Shown here: in pieces, positions 62,201 to 64,000 of the stretch | Position numbering within the stretch: position 1 is the first letter of the stretch | How the letters are laid out: each line of letters starts with the position of its first letter | Origin: Candidatus Cacconaster stercorequi | GTDB lineage: Bacteria > Bacillota > Clostridia > Oscillospirales > Oscillospiraceae | Direction of reading: 5' to 3' | Assembly (NCBI GenBank): GCA_018064925.1 | Contig: JAGHUH010000021.1 | Location: 62,001-126,000, forward strand | DNA: 64,000 nt | Position numbers and translations under genes: made by a program | The notes under the pieces: model-generated | Seen by the model: the letters and a program-made list of their open reading frames with translations, nothing else | What the model was told of the DNA's origin: nothing | Databases searched by the model: none

Positions 62201-64000
62201 CCAGGGCGCCGCCGTCCGTGGACGCTTTATTCCCGTCGAAGGTGCAATCGTTCAGTTTGAGTGCCGCAAAGTTATAAATCGCACCGCCGGATTCGGCCGT
62301 ATTTCCCTTAAATTCCGTACCGTCAATACTCAGCGTCGTCGTCGCCGGAGCAAACACCGCGCCGCCGAAGCCGTCCGCGCTGTTGCCCTCGATGACGCCG
62401 CCGTTGACGTTCACTGCCGTCACGGTGTCCGGGTCGATATAAAGCGCGCCGCCGTTGCTCTTTGCCTTATTATCTTTGATCACCGTATCGCCGAGATCAA
62501 GATTAAGCGTTTGAGCGGTTTTTGCGTTTTTGCCCGTAACGGCTATGGCACCGCCGCCCTCAACGCTGCTGTTGCCTTCAATGACACAGCCGTTCTTAAA
62601 GGTCACGGTCTGCTCAACATCCCAGGGATCCAGACGCATGGCCGCGCCGATGATGTGGCCGGTAAGTCCGTCGTTGGTAAGCGCGTTTTTGTTGTTCTTA
62701 ATGGTGATATGGTCCAGAACGGCGGAGGTGTTTCTCAAGGTCACCGCGCCGCCGGAAAGGTTGAAGAGGTTATCTTCAAAAGTGCTGTCCGAGAAGAGCT
62801 CCACGGTAGCATTCTTGGAAAGGATTCCCACAAGGCTTCCCGTGTTGGCGGTCGTCATGCTCTTGATGGTGGGGGCCAGGGAGACCTTGTTGTTGTGCAT
62901 GTTGAGTCCGGTCATGGATACCGTGGTATAGGAATCCGCCGGAACACTGATAATGGCGCAATCCGTTACACTCGAAGACTGGACGTAGAATTCCGTGCCG
63001 AAAACTTCCAGATCGTTGATCGTCAGGGAGTTGGATGCCGTCGCCGTACCGCCGCTGACGCGAACGATACCGCCGCCGGCATAAGTGCCGCCCGGCTGCT
63101 TATAGCTGTCCATGATCCGGACGTGCTCCAGGGTAAGACTTCCCGCACCGGCGTAATTGATGATAGCCGATGTGTCACTCGTTGCCGGGTGATAAATGTT
63201 CTGAATATCCACGTACGAGAAGGTGACGGTTCCGCCTGCATCGTCCGCCAGCAGATTGCGGGCTGTGTTGCCGATGCCGGGGGTCGTTCCTCTTCCGAGG
63301 ACCTCGTCTTCATCGCCGGTCCATTCGGCGCCGCCGTCGAAGATCATGCGGCTGCTCTCTTCACCTTCCAGAGTCAGAGTTGCGGTCTTACTATTAACAT
63401 GGAACAACTGATTCCTTTTCAGAATGAAGTTATGATCCTCGGTGCCGATGGTGCGGAAGGTAATATCCGCAGAACCGCCCACGTCCACTTCGGTGCCGCT
63501 GCTGCTGTCGGAAGACCCCGAATTAGGCTCGATATCGCCGTCGGAATTGATGGTGACACTGGCAGTACCAAGCGCGTTGATCGTCTTGAACTGGATACCG
63601 CCGACGTTCATCGTAACGGTAATATCGCTCTTGGCCCCGCTATAAGTCTGGTTGCCGACCGTTGCCTTGCCGCCGCAGTTGACATTAAGGACAGGAGAAC
63701 CGGCGGTAGACGAAATATCGGCGATATTGAAGGTTCCGTCGGCGGTAAACTTGACCTCCGCGCTGCCGGAAAGGGTGGTGGCGCTGGTCTTCGAAATATT
63801 GCCCGTCGCGTTCATCGTGACGTGGGAATTGTCCGCGATGTTCCAACCGCCGGTAAGGGTCATGTCCACGGCGTTGACCGTGACCGTGGGGCTGCCGTAA
63901 AGGGTATGGCCGCCTGCTGCGAAATTCCCGTCGGTGTCGATGGTGACCACCGGAGCGGCTTCCTTATCAGAGCTTACAGACGTTTTGAGCGGGCCTATGG
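59235..64000 (-). CDS. Giant vWA/SpaA-type surface adhesin, partial
   Basis: The gene runs off the window; the frame stays open from 63950 to 64000, so the ORF-track start is not real. At least 1588 residues. The first 700 are a right-handed beta-helix of the polymorphic-repeat type (repeated NNAALTNDG/EGNSAVEGGGAIAV-like units with GGAI/GGAL). A vWA domain begins with DIIIVSDESGSM (MIDAS), about 900 residues from the window end. A SpaA-like Ig domain (LTLNKVVNGRPGTFDFDVTYEKI) and a last Ig-like domain follow, and it ends LYYFSGSAYAVNTADGVKSN without an LPXTG motif. It probably forms a fibre tip or matrix adhesin with the two downstream proteins. Confidence 0.85.
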   Translation of the reverse strand, partial: IGPLKTSVSSDKEAAPVVTIDTDGNFAAGGHTLYGSPTVTVNAVDMTLTGGWNIADNSHVTMNATGNISKTSATTLSGSAEVKFTADGTFNIADISSTAGSPVLNVNCGGKATVGNQTYSGAKSDITVTMNVGGIQFKTINALGTASVTINSDGDIEPNSGSSDSSSGTEVDVGGSADITFRTIGTEDHNFILKRNQLFHVNSKTATLTLEGEESSRMIFDGGAEWTGDEDEVLGRGTTPGIGNTARNLLADDAGGTVTFSYVDIQNIYHPATSDTSAIINYAGAGSLTLEHVRIMDSYKQPGGTYAGGGIVRVSGGTATASNSLTINDLEVFGTEFYVQSSSVTDCAIISVPADSYTTVSMTGLNMHNNKVSLAPTIKSMTTANTGSLVGILSKNATVELFSDSTFEDNLFNLSGGAVTLRNTSAVLDHITIKNNKNALTNDGLTGHIIGAAMRLDPWDVEQTVTFKNGCVIEGNSSVEGGGAIAVTGKNAKTAQTLNLDLGDTVIKDNKAKSNGGALYIDPDTVTAVNVNGGVIEGNSADGFGGAVFAPATTTLSIDGTEFKGNTAESGGAIYNFAALKLNDCTFDGNKASTDGGALANAAKAATVDVTGGTMTSNEAARGGAIYIGAGTVSVEDTVITENSAVGLPSSKSASNKYVTEGVGGGIYAQSGTLVVAESEKATIYGNFADFAGDDLLALSTATVTVPDMNGKTLAADKSKTAGAWHEDYADKDTGYSKGTKAGTEGIRYKNSVSKGTESPALDGGLTDSSVYTALSLGYPFEKASYTVEYYFDGVQDTTKTYKQESIVGSIVTEYKNWSMGGKYNVESELNFPLKVTANSDENVIKVYYETNKEDDVSVVTSKRLTREGMDDYTLTLTGYVKGKGVKIKSYTPADIIIVSDESGSMSDRIGPTYTQQDLIDLDRETGGQVKRNATVRGFYQSPGGSYILQYIPGDAKPWKIYSSMTATTPTEEWTSLEFNKMNAHTFQQTVGGVLIESLWDLVDQLSTHAVKNNIPYRFSSLAYADKTWLYNGEECVTLTSPTDYDYTGALHDILDEYGTVMDSFMLTPAKGNQTIAGGAFDAALGIQSAYDLDGSKRNLFVIHFGDEELTSGNPTNKINALKDAGATVFMIDCDQDKITTNNWADKSSSNYDAAGNKVADGFHLAASSKEGIQAIFETITNYIQETSAVLDKDASYVDVLSADFLLDDSLNLDENLGPDGVYTGDMIKVYTEKVIGWEEDGTPIFGDRTPFEDAIIKVDPVVNKVSVTGFDYAKYYVSQTKEELDPCMRIVIEFPIVPSEQNKGGIAVLTNDVANSGIFTSEGDMATELDIPRTDEPTVLTLNKVVNGRPGTFDFDVTYEKIVGYEEYKVDDHYIKATVESTTDTLSVAATTKDEQSDSYSGAGTVKQIYCGENAAITIKEKTSGYKITSASYTSDTTTTPVEITDFAEDGSFTVPAEPGITVTVVNEINTKPLTITKIADSLHNENDSFIFRITSTKLDGDSNPVVDMYVTVQGSGSITVLDLPIGEYTVSEVGDWSWRYTPNQASQTFDLFDQDSVTFENELKNLYYFSGSAYAVNTADGVKSN

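Overview
The window looks like a chromosomal segment of a gut- or rumen-type Clostridia (Bacillota). The pointers are strong AGGAGG ribosome binding sites, canonical TTGACA/TATAAT promoters, sortase-type and SipW-type surface proteins, a dockerin and a cohesin, a YitT protein, a HAAS/PadR pair and a YtrA-type GntR regulator. No rRNA and no ordinary tRNA gene was seen, so the placement rests on gene content only.

Layout. (1) 1-5.1 kb: a small integrative mobilizable element with a MobA/MobL-type relaxase, an oriT-like block, an excisionase-like HTH protein, a divergently transcribed XRE repressor and a tyrosine integrase. (2) 5.1-7.0 kb: a DUF5009-type membrane acyltransferase, then a scar of gene fragments cut by an IS256-family remnant. 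(3) 7.0-12.5 kb, minus strand: an RNA-repair-like locus. Two WYL regulators are followed by four structured tRNA-like/Y-RNA-like units, the RNA ligase RtcB, a fifth unit, and a DUF2828 protein (Ro/TROVE-like repeats plus a vWA domain). This is the most interesting part of the window. (4) 12.2-19.9 kb: a PadR/HAAS membrane operon, a GntR-ABC-permease operon, and an ECF-type sigma factor with a membrane partner. (5) 20.0-29.8 kb: a type I-E CRISPR-Cas system (cas3, cse1, cse2, cas7, cas5, cas6e, cas1, cas2-DnaQ) with four spacers; cas5e carries a frameshift.

(6) 30-37.3 kb: an XRE regulator, small ORFs, and two large secreted peptidase-like proteins. One carries a dockerin and its neighbour a cohesin, so the two could assemble with each other. 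(7) 37.3-43 kb: a lipoprotein, an ADP-ribosylglycohydrolase next to a macro-domain stub, a secreted nuclease, a small hypothetical protein and a YitT protein. (8) 43.4-47.8 kb: a peptide-use operon (OPT transporter, PqqD-like protein, small membrane protein, aminoacyl-histidine dipeptidase). (9) 47.9-49 kb: a broken Phd/YefM antitoxin joined to a patchwork of three sequence blocks copied from elsewhere in this window. (10) 49-52.4 kb: a three-gene operon with 4-bp overlaps (GPH-type transporter, MFS-like transporter, nucleotidyltransferase). (11) 52.9-57.2 kb: two uncharacterised cytoplasmic proteins and a class III aminotransferase. (12) 57.5-57.95 kb: an internally deleted IS66-type element. 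(13) 58-64 kb: a surface operon with a sortase-anchored protein, a TasA/camelysin-like protein and a giant vWA adhesin that runs off the window.

How the parts fit. The RtcB locus has the logic of known Ro-Y RNA-RtcB repair operons but uses WYL regulators and several tandem tRNA-like units, two of which lie 25-27 nt upstream of the start codons of rtcB and the DUF2828 gene. The CRISPR locus is complete in gene order but may lack a working Cascade because of the cas5e frameshift. The many fragments (IS256, IS66, Mpg-like stub, macro stub, antitoxin, mosaic) show that the segment has been rearranged repeatedly.
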